A DNA stretch of 64,000 nucleotides, taken from the NCBI GenBank assembly GCA_963817945.1, contig CAWFQH010000001.1:186001-250000 (forward strand). The letters are read 5' to 3'. How positions within the stretch are numbered: position 1 is the stretch's first letter; every line of letters starts with the position of its first letter. This DNA is from VRUE01 sp963817945. GTDB lineage: Bacteria; Actinomycetota; Thermoleophilia; Solirubrobacterales; 70-9. The notes under the pieces were generated by a model. The model had not been told where the DNA came from. It saw only the letters and a program-made list of their open reading frames with translations, and made no database searches. The position numbers and the translations under genes are program-made. Positions 51,286-61,084 of this stretch are shown piece by piece.

Positions 51286-53062
51286 CGGTCGGTCCCTCCA
51301 GTTCGCTTCTGGCCGCTCCCAGGTTCGGATCGAAGTCGGCCATTATCGCCTCGATCTGCTCACCGTGAAGCTGACTGTGCAGCCACATGTTGTACTCGCT
51401 GGGGACGCGGCGAACGCCGGGCACATAGGACTGGCCCTCGAGGTGGTAGAGCTCGACCGAGGGCAGGTACCAGTTTTCCCGCCCCGTCTCGGCAAGCCGC
51501 AGGCAGAGCTCGGAATCCTCGTAGTCCCCCTGCACGTAGTGGAGCGGGAGGCCGCCGACCTCGTCGTACAGCTCACGGTCAATCATCATGCAGGCCGCCG
51601 TCACGGCGGGAACCGGACGGGAGACGTTCGCCGCCGGAAAGGTTCGATGCAGGCCCTTGAAGCAGTGAGCGTTCTCCCATGATTCCGAACCGGGCGGCCG
51701 GTAGAAGTAGAGGCCGGCGTGCTGCAGTGAGTCGTCCTCGTAGAGCAGCTTGGGGCCGAGTGCGCCGATCTCCGGCGTCCGCTCGTAGAACTCGCTCATC
51801 GCGCCGATCCATCCAGGCCGGTCGGGGATCACGTCCGAGTTGAGGAGAAGGAGCCGCTTGGCGCGCGAGACGCTGATGCCGTGATTGTTGGCGCCCGCGA
51901 ACCCGGCCCCCGCAGTCAGGTTGACGACCTGGAAGGGCAACCCGTAAAGCGCGAACAGCTGCCGGGCCTGCTTGGCGAACTCGGTTTTCTGCTCGACCGA
52001 GTCGAGCACGTAGATCAGCTCGATGTCCGCGAACTCGTGGTCGCGCGAGAAGTGCAGCAGCTGGTGCTCGAGGAAATCGAGTCGTTTGTAGAGGGGAACC
52101 ACGATCGAGACCGCCGGCTGGCTGGCGGGCTGCCCGTAGACGTCCACCGACTCGACCTCCGATTCGCCCACGATGCGCTCCTGAAGCCTGGTCAGCGCGG
52201 GGCGGCCATGACTCTCCGCCAGCGACCCTCCAACCGCGCCTCGACTGCCGAGCTGTCCGAGGATCGTCGAGCGAACGACGTGCGGGTCTCGAACGACTGT
52301 CGGGCAACGGATCTCCAGCCCGGTTCCCTCGGAGCTCCGCAGCTCGGCGATCCAACCATCCTGGAGGTGGCTGACCGCGGGCAGAGAGATGCGGGCCGTA
52401 AAGCCGTGCTTACGGCCGCGCTCGCCCCCGAAGCCGGAGTAGAACTGGATGACGTCCGGCCGCTCGTAGCGATGGGCGACCTCCGTCGCCGAGGCTCGCG
52501 CGCCCTCCGGGGAGACGAGGCTGACCTCGCCCAACCCGTCCTCGTCGTGCATCCAGCCGTTGACCCAAAAGGTGGAATCGTCGATCGAGAGAATCTCTTC
52601 GACCGCTAGGCCGGCCGGCTGTTCCGCGTCGACCGCGCAAGGCGGAAGGCGTTCGCGCAGCACCTCCCGGATCGCGTGCAGGGACTTGCTCAGCTCCAGC
52701 GAGGAGTGCTCCTCGAGACTCGCCGTCGCCAGGCGCATCAGGATCGCGTCGCGCTTCTCGGCGTCGAGTGCGGCCAGCTCGTCGCGGACCAGTGCCTTGA
52801 GGCTCCCCAGCACCTCCGCCCACTGCTCGCTCGGCAGCTCGAGACGCTCGCCTGACCCGAGCAGGAGCTTCACCGTCCCGCTCGCCGAGGGGGCGCTCGT
52901 CAGCCGCGCCACCTCGACAACCGTCTCGTCGCGGGCAGCGCCGCCGCCTGCCATGACCACGACCACGATCTCGGGTGCCAGCTCGGCGGCCCGGCGCAGC
53001 GCCGGCCGCGACGCCTCCCGCTTGGTGGCCCGGGGCTTTCTCCTGGTCCCTGCCTCAGCCAC
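51272..53062 (-). CDS. GT2 glycosyltransferase with N-terminal helical region and GW-type module
   Basis: 596 residues. A basic and acidic N-terminal part (about 1-150) without clear homology is followed by a divergent GW-type module (about 155-260: STFWVNGWMHDEDGLGE, YERPDVIQFYSGFG, KHGFTARI). Then comes a GT2 domain (about 318-560): AVSIVVPLYKRLDFLEHQLL, GAGFAGANNHGISVSRAKRL, LLLNSDVIPDRPGWIGAM, TAACMMIDRELYDEVGGLPL and GDYEDSELCLRLAETGREN. The GT2 part is complete. It overlaps the sulfotransferase by 14 bases and the upstream GT4 by 8. Confidence 0.83.
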   Translation of the reverse strand: MAEAGTRRKPRATKREASRPALRRAAELAPEIVVVVMAGGGAARDETVVEVARLTSAPSASGTVKLLLGSGERLELPSEQWAEVLGSLKALVRDELAALDAEKRDAILMRLATASLEEHSSLELSKSLHAIREVLRERLPPCAVDAEQPAGLAVEEILSIDDSTFWVNGWMHDEDGLGEVSLVSPEGARASATEVAHRYERPDVIQFYSGFGGERGRKHGFTARISLPAVSHLQDGWIAELRSSEGTGLEIRCPTVVRDPHVVRSTILGQLGSRGAVGGSLAESHGRPALTRLQERIVGESEVESVDVYGQPASQPAVSIVVPLYKRLDFLEHQLLHFSRDHEFADIELIYVLDSVEQKTEFAKQARQLFALYGLPFQVVNLTAGAGFAGANNHGISVSRAKRLLLLNSDVIPDRPGWIGAMSEFYERTPEIGALGPKLLYEDDSLQHAGLYFYRPPGSESWENAHCFKGLHRTFPAANVSRPVPAVTAACMMIDRELYDEVGGLPLHYVQGDYEDSELCLRLAETGRENWYLPSVELYHLEGQSYVPGVRRVPSEYNMWLHSQLHGEQIEAIMADFDPNLGAARSELEGPTVEPA

Positions 53063-54347
53063 CGACCGCCACCCCCCGCCGCTCGCCGATCAACACGCCG
53101 TACATGTCAAGGAGCCGGGCCACGTGCGCATCCATCGCATAGGGCTCGCGAATGCCGTCGCGCAGCTTGCTCCACAGCTTCGGATTCGTCACCGCGGCTT
53201 CGATTGCCTTCGCGAGGCTGAAAGCATCGCCGACGCGGAAGTGGATCCCGTCGATCCCGTCCCTGACTTTCTCCGCCATCCCTCCGACGTCGCTGCAGAT
53301 GATCGGGCGTCGGTGGAAGAAAGCCTCCTGGATCACTAGCGGCGAGTTCTCCCACCAGATCGAGGGCACGACGACCCAGTGCAGGTCGGCCATCAGCTTC
53401 GGCAGCTCGCTGTGGTCGTAGGGCCCGCGAAAGGTGACGCGATCATGGAGCGAGGCGTGCATCGCGGCGAATTCGTCCTGGAACTCCTGCGCCTGCAGCT
53501 CGAGATTGGCGCCATGTAGCCAAAGGTGAGCCTTCACCCTCGAGTCGAGCCGCGACATCGCCTCGAGCATCACCTTGGCACCCTTGAAATAGCTCAGCTG
53601 GCCGAAGAAGCCGATGTTGGCCGGCGCCTCGCCCTTGGCCGGGTCCGGCGCCCGTACCGGCGGCTCGCGCCGTCCATACTCCTCGACCTCGATCCGCTCC
53701 GGCTCGATGCCCCAGTGCAGGTACTTGTCCATCAACTGCGCGCTCGGGGCCAGGAATCGATCGACGTTGTCGAACTGGGCCTTGACGAAGCGCTGCCGCA
53801 GGAAGAAGGACTGCTCGCTGATCTCGGGAAAGCATTCGTGGCAGCGGCGCGGCGAGGCCTCGCCGCACAGCTCGGTGCTGAAGCTGCGCACCATCTGGCC
53901 GTCGCGGTGGCAGATCGGCAGGAACTCGTGCAGCGTGTAGACGATCGCCGCCTCCGGCAGGACGCGTCGGATCTGGCTCAACAGGTCGAGGCCGATGAAG
54001 TGGGTGTGCTGAAGATGGACGACGTCGGGACGCTGCGCCAGCAGGAAGTTGGTCAGGTGCTGCGAGTACAGCGACTTGTCGCGCGAGGTGAGCGTGAAGA
54101 AGTCGAAATGGTCGGTCTCGGTGAAGACGAAGTACTGGTTGGGGTCGCCGTTGACGGAGCTGAACGGGGTGCCGGGATGCGCGACGCGCTGGCGGGCGAC
54201 GTTGGACCCGATCCGCGCGAGCAGCACCGGTTCGACGCCCGGCGCCTCCCGCATCGACTCGTAGAGCTCGAGCGCGTAGGCCTCGGCGCCGCCCGGGTGC
54301 AGGGTCGGGTGGTTGTGCGCCACGTAGAGGACGCGGAGAGGGGTCAT
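53055..54347 (-). CDS. Glycosyltransferase family 4
   Basis: 430 residues from the ATG at 54347, which overlaps the preceding stop (ATGA). GT-B motifs: RVLYVAHNHPTLHPGGAEAY, VVHLQHTHFIGLDLLSQI, YTLHEFLPICHRDGQMV, NIGFFGQLSYFKGAKVMLEA, and SIWWENSPLVIQEAFFHRRP (EX7E-like donor region). A cysteine group (FSTELCGEASPRRCHECFPE) lies between the lobes, a known feature of some GT4 enzymes. Complete gene with no frameshifts. Confidence 0.88.
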   Translation of the reverse strand: MTPLRVLYVAHNHPTLHPGGAEAYALELYESMREAPGVEPVLLARIGSNVARQRVAHPGTPFSSVNGDPNQYFVFTETDHFDFFTLTSRDKSLYSQHLTNFLLAQRPDVVHLQHTHFIGLDLLSQIRRVLPEAAIVYTLHEFLPICHRDGQMVRSFSTELCGEASPRRCHECFPEISEQSFFLRQRFVKAQFDNVDRFLAPSAQLMDKYLHWGIEPERIEVEEYGRREPPVRAPDPAKGEAPANIGFFGQLSYFKGAKVMLEAMSRLDSRVKAHLWLHGANLELQAQEFQDEFAAMHASLHDRVTFRGPYDHSELPKLMADLHWVVVPSIWWENSPLVIQEAFFHRRPIICSDVGGMAEKVRDGIDGIHFRVGDAFSLAKAIEAAVTNPKLWSKLRDGIREPYAMDAHVARLLDMYGVLIGERRGVAVGG

Positions 54348-55129
54348 GGCCGCAAGCCTCGCATGTCGGCGAGGTCGAAGACGCGACAAAGGTGACGCTG
54401 GTCGGCAACTGTCCGGCAGCGGCGCTCGATCCCAGCCGCAGCCCCTGAACTGTGATCGAACCATTCGTCGAGGGCCCGAGGGACGACGAGGTAGTCGCCA
54501 CCGGTCGCTGCGAGGTGCTCCAGCTCGGCGAGGAAAGACTCCCCCTCCCCGGCCGCCTCGCCGGCGGGGAGACCGACCGTCGCGAGGGGAGCGAGTCCAG
54601 CCGAGATTCGCTCGGCGTCGTCCTCGAGCACGACGAGCTTGGCGTCGGCTGAGACGAGGTGTTCGAGATAGTCGCGCATCTGGTCGATCGAAATCCGCGG
54701 CGCGGCCTCTGCCGGCCCCACCGCGCCGGTACCGAAGCCGCCGAGGCCATAGATGAGGCAGCTGTCTGGCTCATCGGCAACGAGCTCGCCGTGGGTCGCA
54801 AGGTGTGTTGCGAACTCGGCGTAGTGCTCGAGCCACCAGCGCGCCGTCGCCGGGATCACCAGGTATTCGGCACCGCGCCGCCTCAGCTCCTCCAGCGCCG
54901 CGGTCGCGGCGGCGCTGTCGAGCGGATGGTGACCGGCGTACTCGCCTCCGGAGGCCTGCGGGAAGTGCGACGCGGTCACGCCCGGCATCGCCAACAGCGC
55001 CCCGTCCCCCTTGCTGATCACCAGCACCGACGATCCCGGCGGTACCGCGGCCGAGACGGTTCGCTGGACGCGATCGACCAGATCGGCGTACTCGGCCTCG
55101 CCGAGCCGGCTGCCGCCGTTGGCGCTCAA
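54344..55129 (-). CDS. Stand-alone HFPQ/GHHP/WWLxHY-domain protein
   Basis: 261 residues from a TTG (55129) overlapping the previous stop as TTGA. The first half (about 10-135) is a domain with VPPGSSVLVISKGDGALLAM, SHFPQASGGEYAGHHPLDSA, LEELRRRGAEYLVIPATARW and WLEHYAEFATHL. The same domain ends the proteins at 55126 and 56622. The second half looks like a weaker copy (YLVVPRALDEWFDHSS). A compact alpha/beta fold seems likely. Function unknown; it accompanies glycosyltransferases and may bind carbohydrate or a shared assembly partner. Confidence 0.68.
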   Translation of the reverse strand: MSANGGSRLGEAEYADLVDRVQRTVSAAVPPGSSVLVISKGDGALLAMPGVTASHFPQASGGEYAGHHPLDSAAATAALEELRRRGAEYLVIPATARWWLEHYAEFATHLATHGELVADEPDSCLIYGLGGFGTGAVGPAEAAPRISIDQMRDYLEHLVSADAKLVVLEDDAERISAGLAPLATVGLPAGEAAGEGESFLAELEHLAATGGDYLVVPRALDEWFDHSSGAAAGIERRCRTVADQRHLCRVFDLADMRGLRP

Positions 55130-56625
55130 CGCGCGCTCACCTCGGCGAAACCGAGGGCAGGGTCGCGCTGCAAACAGTAGATCGCGCAGACCCCGGCATC
55201 GGTCCTGGCGTAGAGATCGCGCAGGTGCTCGGCGAAGCCGGCGTAATGGTCGAGCCACCAGTAGGCGGTGGAGGGCAGGATGAGATACTCGGCGCCTTTG
55301 GCACGCAGCGCCTCGAGGCGGGAGACGGCTTCGGCGCTGTCGCGCGGATGATGGCCGAGGTAACGGCCCTCCGCGTCCTGGGGGAAGTGCAGGCCGTCTA
55401 GCCCCTCCAGGTCGACGAGATCGCGATCCCCACGGCTGACGACCAGCACCGCGGCACCGGGCGGGACCGTCGTGGTCACTGCGGCGCGGACCCGTTCGAC
55501 GAGCTGGCGGTAGCCAAGGCTGCGCGTCGCAGCAAACTCCGCCGCCCGCCCGGCAGCGACCGGCTCGAGTCGCTGCTGAAGCCTGCGCACCTCCTCCTCG
55601 AGGCGATTCGCCTCCTCGATGAAACCCCCGTGGTCGACCGCGGGGCTAGCTGGGCCCGTCGCTTGCTGGGATGCCGCCGCGACGAGCTCGCCCCGGTCCT
55701 CGCCGAGCAGCACCGTCAGACGCACGACCTCCCCCAGGAGATCGGAGACCTGACGGGCGTAGGTCTCGAGCAGCCGCTCCATCTCGTTCTCGCGGCCTCC
55801 CCCGAGAACCGCGAGCCGCGGGGAAAGCTCGAGTCGTAGCGGATAGGACTCGGCGTACTCGACCTCGATCAGGCCGTCTTCGGCGTAGATGGCGAGATCG
55901 TCCCGCTGGACGCGATCGCGCCACCGCTCGCGGTACAGGCGCACGCTCTGCTCGAAGCGGTCCTCGCGACCACGGGAAGCCGACTCCATGTGGGTGACGA
56001 CAGCCTCGTGGCAGTAGTGGACCTCTCCCCCGGCCTCGCCGATGCGCAGGCAGAGGTCGACGTCCTCGAGCGAGTTGTGGAACCCGCCGTCGAAGCCCCC
56101 CACCGCCTCGAAGGTGTGGCGACGGACGAGCATGCAGGCCCCGGTGACGGCCTGCAGGCGGCGGGAGCGGTTGACGGCAGGGTGCTCGGAGGGGAAGCCG
56201 GCGTAGAGATTGTGTGGGTAGCCGTCCTGTCCGATGACGACGCCGGCGTGCTGGACGGCGCCGGTCGGGTAGAGGAGCTTGGCGCCGACGACCGCGGCGG
56301 CGGGCCACTCCTTGGCGTGGCGGGTCAGCGCTTCCAGCCAGCCGGGCTGCGGCTCGGTGTCGTTGTTGAGGAGAACGAGGAGGTCCCCCCTGGCCCGGCG
56401 GGCGCCCTCGTTGCAGGCCACGGCGTAGCCGCGGTTTGGCGCGAGCCGCACGATCTCGATCGCCTCGCCGTAGCTGGCGAGGAGGCTTTCGGTGGAGTCG
56501 GTCGAGCCATCGTCGACGACGACCACCTCGCATCCCTCCGCGGTCGCGAGGACGGTGTCGAGACAGCGCCTCGTCAGCGCGGCCCGGTTGTGCACCGGAA
56601 CGACGATCGAGACGGTCGCGGTCAC
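55126..56625 (-). CDS. GT2 glycosyltransferase with coiled coil and C-terminal HFPQ/WWLxHY domain
   Basis: 499 residues from a GTG (56625). GT2 domain: TVSIVVPVHNRAALTRRCLD, VVVDDGSTDSTESLLASYG, LLVLLNNDTEPQPGWLEALT, GACMLVRRHTFEAVGGFDGG, NSLEDVDLCLRIGEAGGEVH. A predicted coiled-coil linker (EEANRLEEEVRRLQQRLEPV) follows. The last 125 residues form the domain also found at 54344 and 56622: VPPGAAVLVVSRGDRDLVDL, LHFPQDAEGRYLGHHPRDSA, GAEYLILPSTAYWWLDHY. The linker may place the unknown domain next to a partner. Confidence 0.86.
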   Translation of the reverse strand: MTATVSIVVPVHNRAALTRRCLDTVLATAEGCEVVVVDDGSTDSTESLLASYGEAIEIVRLAPNRGYAVACNEGARRARGDLLVLLNNDTEPQPGWLEALTRHAKEWPAAAVVGAKLLYPTGAVQHAGVVIGQDGYPHNLYAGFPSEHPAVNRSRRLQAVTGACMLVRRHTFEAVGGFDGGFHNSLEDVDLCLRIGEAGGEVHYCHEAVVTHMESASRGREDRFEQSVRLYRERWRDRVQRDDLAIYAEDGLIEVEYAESYPLRLELSPRLAVLGGGRENEMERLLETYARQVSDLLGEVVRLTVLLGEDRGELVAAASQQATGPASPAVDHGGFIEEANRLEEEVRRLQQRLEPVAAGRAAEFAATRSLGYRQLVERVRAAVTTTVPPGAAVLVVSRGDRDLVDLEGLDGLHFPQDAEGRYLGHHPRDSAEAVSRLEALRAKGAEYLILPSTAYWWLDHYAGFAEHLRDLYARTDAGVCAIYCLQRDPALGFAEVSAR

Positions 56626-59109
56626 GCGGCGCCCTCCCGTTGGAGGCGGTAGATCGCGCCGGCCCGCTCGTCGACCAGAACGGCTTCGCAGCGCGCGCGA
56701 AGGTGCTCGTCGAGTCCCGCGTAGTGCGAGAGCCACCAGCTGTAGGTGGGCGGCACGACCAGGTACTCCGCGCCGTTCTCGCGCAGCGCCTCCAGGTGGG
56801 CGACGGCCTCGGCGCTGTCGGCCGGATGATGCCCCGCCCAGCCTCCGTTCTCCGCTTGCGGGAAGTGGGCGGCGCGGCGTCCGTTCAGCTCCAGCAGCCG
56901 CTCGTCTCCACGGCTGATCACGAGAGTTCTGGCCCCCGCGGGAACCGCTGCCTTCACCGCCTCACGCACCAGCTCGACCTCGCGTTCGTAGCGGGGGTCG
57001 GGGCGGCGGCCGTAGGGCTCCCAGCGACGGCCCCACTTCTCCGCGTACCGCTTCTGGTTGGCGGCAAGGATGCGCGCGTACTCGCCGCCGGGCACAAGCT
57101 GCCCGAAGGAGGCCTCGCCGAAGTGGTGGACGAGGACGTCCTCGACGCAGCGCAGCTGGTAGCCCGCCTGGCGGGCGCGGTCCGCGTAGTCGTCGTCCTC
57201 GAGCAGGCCGACCTCGTAGCGCTCGTCCAGCGGGCCGAGGTGCAGGTAGGTCTGCCTCCGCATCCCCAGGCAGAACATCGCCGGCGTTCGCACCTCGAGC
57301 CACTCTCCCTCGCGCTCCTCGGCGCGACGGCGAGCGGCGTCGAGGAACGCGCCCCACGTGCCGTAGTCGACCGGGACCTCGGCCTCGTTGCCGATCCGGT
57401 TCGTAACCGGCCCGACCAAACCGACGCCGGGATCGCGCAGGTGACGGAGGAGCCCGCCGAGCCAGCCCGGCGCGACCATGGTGTCGTTGTTGAGCAGGAC
57501 GAGGTGCTCGCCTCCGGCGATACCGAGGCCGAGGTTGCACGCCGGGGCGAAACCGACGTTGCGACCGTTGAGCAGGATCCGCACGCGAGCGTTGCGTCCG
57601 GCCAGCTTGGCCAGGTAGTCCGGCGTCCCGTCGTCGGAGCCGTTGTCGACAACGATCAACTCGAAGTCGCAGTCGCCGCTGTGGGCCAGCACGCTCTCGA
57701 GACAGAGGCGGGTGAACGGCAGGCCGCCGTGGGTGACGACGACGATGCTGACGCTGCCGCCGGCAAGCGCGGGTGGATCCTCGTGCGCGGGCAGGGGGAC
57801 GCGCTGTGCGGCCTCCACCGTCGCCCGGGGCAGCTTCGTCGGCCGCCGTGAAAGCGGTTCGAGCTCCATCTCGAGCGGGAACACGGAGTGCGGCCGCCGC
57901 TGCGAGGACTTGGCGCGGGCTACGCCGAGCGCATCGAGGAGCGGCCGCAGCACCGCTTCGTGGCCGAAGTGCTCCCGGGCCAGCTCACGCGCGGCCCGCG
58001 CGTGACCGGTGTAGTCCGCGTCGATCGCGGCAACGGCCTCGGCGGCCGACTCGTCGATCGTGCGAACCCGAACAGCCCCTCGCCCGGTCGGCAGCGCACA
58101 GCCGAAGCCCGTGTCCTGGGTGACGACCGGCCGGCCCGCCGCGAGGTAGGTGGCGCTGCGGTCGCTGAACCAGCCGGTGCGAAGCCGCACGTTCTGGTCC
58201 TTGGCGACGGTGAACTCGCCGCGCGAGGCGCCGATGTAGTCGCGGTAGCGGTCGAGGCCGCGCGAGAACTCGAGGCCGTCGCGGACCTGCCAGCCCGCGC
58301 TCTGGCGAGCATCGCCCGGTCCTGCTCCTCGCAGCTGCTCAGCGCCAGCTCGAAGCGCCTGCCCGCTGCGCTGGGGCAGGTCGAGGAACTTGAGGAACTC
58401 GTGGTGCTTGCTCCAGGTGTAGCGCTCGCCCCCGAAGGTGACGTCGCGCCAGTGCTGCCGCCAGTTGCCGATCGTCGTGAAGATGTCGGCCGGCTGCGGC
58501 GGCGATCCGGCCAGAGGTCGAGCACGACCGGCTGCCGCGTCGGGCAGGAATCGGAAGCGGTCCGGGACGGGCAGCCCGCAGTCCGGGCGGCCGTAGTTCT
58601 CGCCGAAGGTGAAGAAGGCGCAGTGCGGCTCGAGGAAGTCGATCGTCTCCTGCAGCCCCGTGGCGCAGCTCGATCTGCAGCTGCACCGGGTCGGTCTCCA
58701 GGTAGACGAGCCGGCCGGTGGCGGCCATGCTCGGGCAGCGGCTCGGTGCCGCCGTGAAGGTTGATGATCAGCTCGGCCGATCCGTAGAGCCGTTCGAGCT
58801 GCAGCTCGCTCATCCCGTAGCAGCGGCCGTCGTCGTGCAGCGCGTGGAAGGCCCAACGGTCGCCGAGCCCGAAGCGCCGCATGATCGCCGCGATGAACGT
58901 CGGCCGCCAGGGCCGAGCTGTCGTCGTCCTCGTCGCGCCATCAGCATCGACGGGGTGCGCGCGTGGGCCTCGACGTAGTAGGCCTCGTAGCCGAGCCGCT
59001 CGAAGCCGAGCAGGTAGTGCAGGGTCTGCCAGACGACGCCCGCCACCGGCATCTTGGTCATCATCCCGAGCAGGACGATCTTCGGTCGCGCCGGCACGCT
59101 CGTCGGCAT
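56622..59109 (-). CDS. Fusion: family-A GT-B, GT2 and HFPQ/WWLxHY domain, frameshifted at 5' end
   Basis: About 829 residues from the ATG at 59109. The N-terminal 400 residues belong to family A (KIVLLGMMTKMPVAGVVWQT, then GENYGRPDCGLPVPDRF, FTTIGNWRQHWRD, TGWFSDRSATYLAAGRPVVT) but shift frame several times between about 58.05 and 59.02 kb. After that the frame is clean. The GT2 domain shows SVSIVVVTHGGLPFTRLCLE, VVDNGSDDGTPDYLAKLAG, LVLLNNDTMVAPGWLGGLLR and LLEDDDYADRARQAGYQLR. The C-terminal domain matches 54344 and 55126 (AHFPQAENGGWAGHHPADSA, VVPPTYSWWLSHYAGLDEHL). Three catalytic/accessory parts in one chain are unusual. Confidence 0.8.
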
Positions 59110-61084
59110 CAGGAATCTCCTACCTGCCGCCAGGTGACGTCCCCGTGCTCCAGAGCCGCCTCACCCGCCGCTCGCCGGCGGCCGCCGTTGGCACCGTCGG
59201 CGCTGGAGCGCCGCTTGCGCTCGCGGGTCTGTGCCTCGTGCAGCTGGCGGTAGACGTCGCCCCGTCCGCACGCAGCTCGTCGTGGGTGCCCCGCTCGACC
59301 ACCCGGCCGTGCTCCATGACCAGGATCTGGTCGGCCTGGCGGACGGTCGAGAGGCGGTGGGCGATCATGAACGAGGTCCGGCCCTCCATCAGGTCGTCGA
59401 GCGCGTCGAGGATGACGGCCTCGGTCCTGGAGTCGATCGAGGAGGTCGGCTCGTCGAGGATGAGGATCGGCGCGTCCTTGAGGAAGGCGCGGGCGACGCA
59501 GATGCGCTGGCGCTCGCCGCCCGATAGCTGCGCCCCGCCCTCGCCCAATGCTCGTCTCGTAGCCGTCGGGCAGGCCGGTGATGAAGTCGTGGGCGTTGGC
59601 CGCCCGCGCCGCCTCCACGATCTCCTCCGCGGTGGCGTCGAGCCGGCCGTAGCGGATGTTCTCCTCGATCGTGCCGGAGAAGAGCAGCGGCTCCTGGAGG
59701 ACGACGCTGATCTGGTCGCGCAGCGACTGCAGCTTGAGATCGCGGATGTCGACGCCGTCGATCGCGATGCCGCCCCGCTGCGGGTCGTAGAAGCGGATCA
59801 GCAGGCTCATCAGCGTGCGTCTTGCCGGCGCCGGTCGGGCCGACGATGGCGACCCTCTCGCCCGGCCGCGGCCTCGAAGGAGATGTCCTCGAGCGTGTTC
59901 GTGCGGCCCTGGTAGGAGAAGCCGACCCCTCGGACGCTGACCTGCCCGCGCGCACGGCCGATCTCGATCGCGTCGGGCTTCTCGACTACCTCGGGCTCGG
60001 TGTCGAGCAGGTTGAGCGAGGCGTTGAACTGGACCAGCTCCTCGTGGATCATCCCGACGGTCGTGCTGATCTGCTCCAGCGGCTGGTAGACGGACGCGAT
60101 GTAGGTCAGCAGCACGATCAGCTCGCCGACCGAGATCGTGCCCTGGATCACGTGCCAGGCACCGACGCCGAGCACGAGCGCGGTGCCGGCAGCGGTCGCG
60201 GTCTGCACTCCCAGGGTGAAGAGGCTCTGGCGGACCGTCAGCTTCACCCGCTCGTCGACGGCGGTCTGCGCCTGCTCGCGGAAGCGCCGGTGCTCGTAGT
60301 CCTCGCGGCCGAAGGAGACGATCACCCGCAGCATCGCCATCGCCTCGTGGACGATCGAGAGCGAGCGCCACTCGAGCGCCTGCACCCTCTGCACCCGCGG
60401 CACGATGCGGGCGCCGTAGACGCCGAAGGACCAGTAGAGCAGCGGGACCACGAGCAGTGAGAGCAGGCCCAGCTGCCAGTCGATCAGCATCGCGATCGCG
60501 AGCATTCCCACCAGCGTCAGGGTTGCCTCGGCGATCGGAGGCACGACCATCACGATGTTGCCGACCGCGGCGGCCTGGAGATTGATCTGGCTCATCAGGG
60601 CGCCGGTCTGTTTCTGATCGTGGAAGGTGAAGGAGAGGCGCTGCGCGTGTGCGAAGAGGTCGCTGCGCAGGTCCATGACCATGTTCTGCTCCGCCTTCGC
60701 GCCGAGATAGTGGCTGAGCACGGTGAAGCCGTTGCCAAAGAGGATGATCAGGAACCGCGCCACCACCATCGAGACGAGGACGATCCAGGTGGTCGGATCG
60801 CTGCCAAAGAAGAACTCGACGATGCCGGTCGATTCTTCGGCGCTCAGCACCTGGTTCAGGATCACCGCCAGAGGCCACGGCTCGGCGAGCCCGAGGATCG
60901 CCGTCACCACGGTCAGCGACATGACGCCGATCAGGAGCTTGCGATAGGGACGCAGGTATGGTCGCGCTCGCGGCAGCGCCTTCCAGAGCTCCCAGGCGCT
61001 GCTCTTCTCCTGCTTGCGCCGGCGCCGTCGCGACGGCATCCCGGGCTTCGACGCCCGCATCTTCAGCGGGCTGCTGAGGCTCAC
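59109..61084 (-). CDS. ABC exporter (MsbA-like, transmembrane plus ATPase), frameshifted in the ATPase part
   Basis: Half-transporter of about 655 residues from a GTG (61084), exporting lipid-linked glycan or lipid. Six membrane segments lie in residues about 45-330 (LLIGVMSLTVVTAILGL, TTWIVLVSMVVARFLIILFG, TLTLVGMLAIAMLIDWQLGL). The ATPase, split by shifts near 59.83, 59.55 and 59.27 kb, shows VGPTGAGKT (Walker A), SVVLQEPLLFSGTIEENIRY (Q-loop), AQLSGGERQRICVARAFLKD (signature), LILDEPTSSIDSRTEA (Walker B) and IAHRLSTV (switch His). Basic N-terminus RRRRRKQEK. With no second half-transporter gene nearby it should act as a homodimer. Confidence 0.85.
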
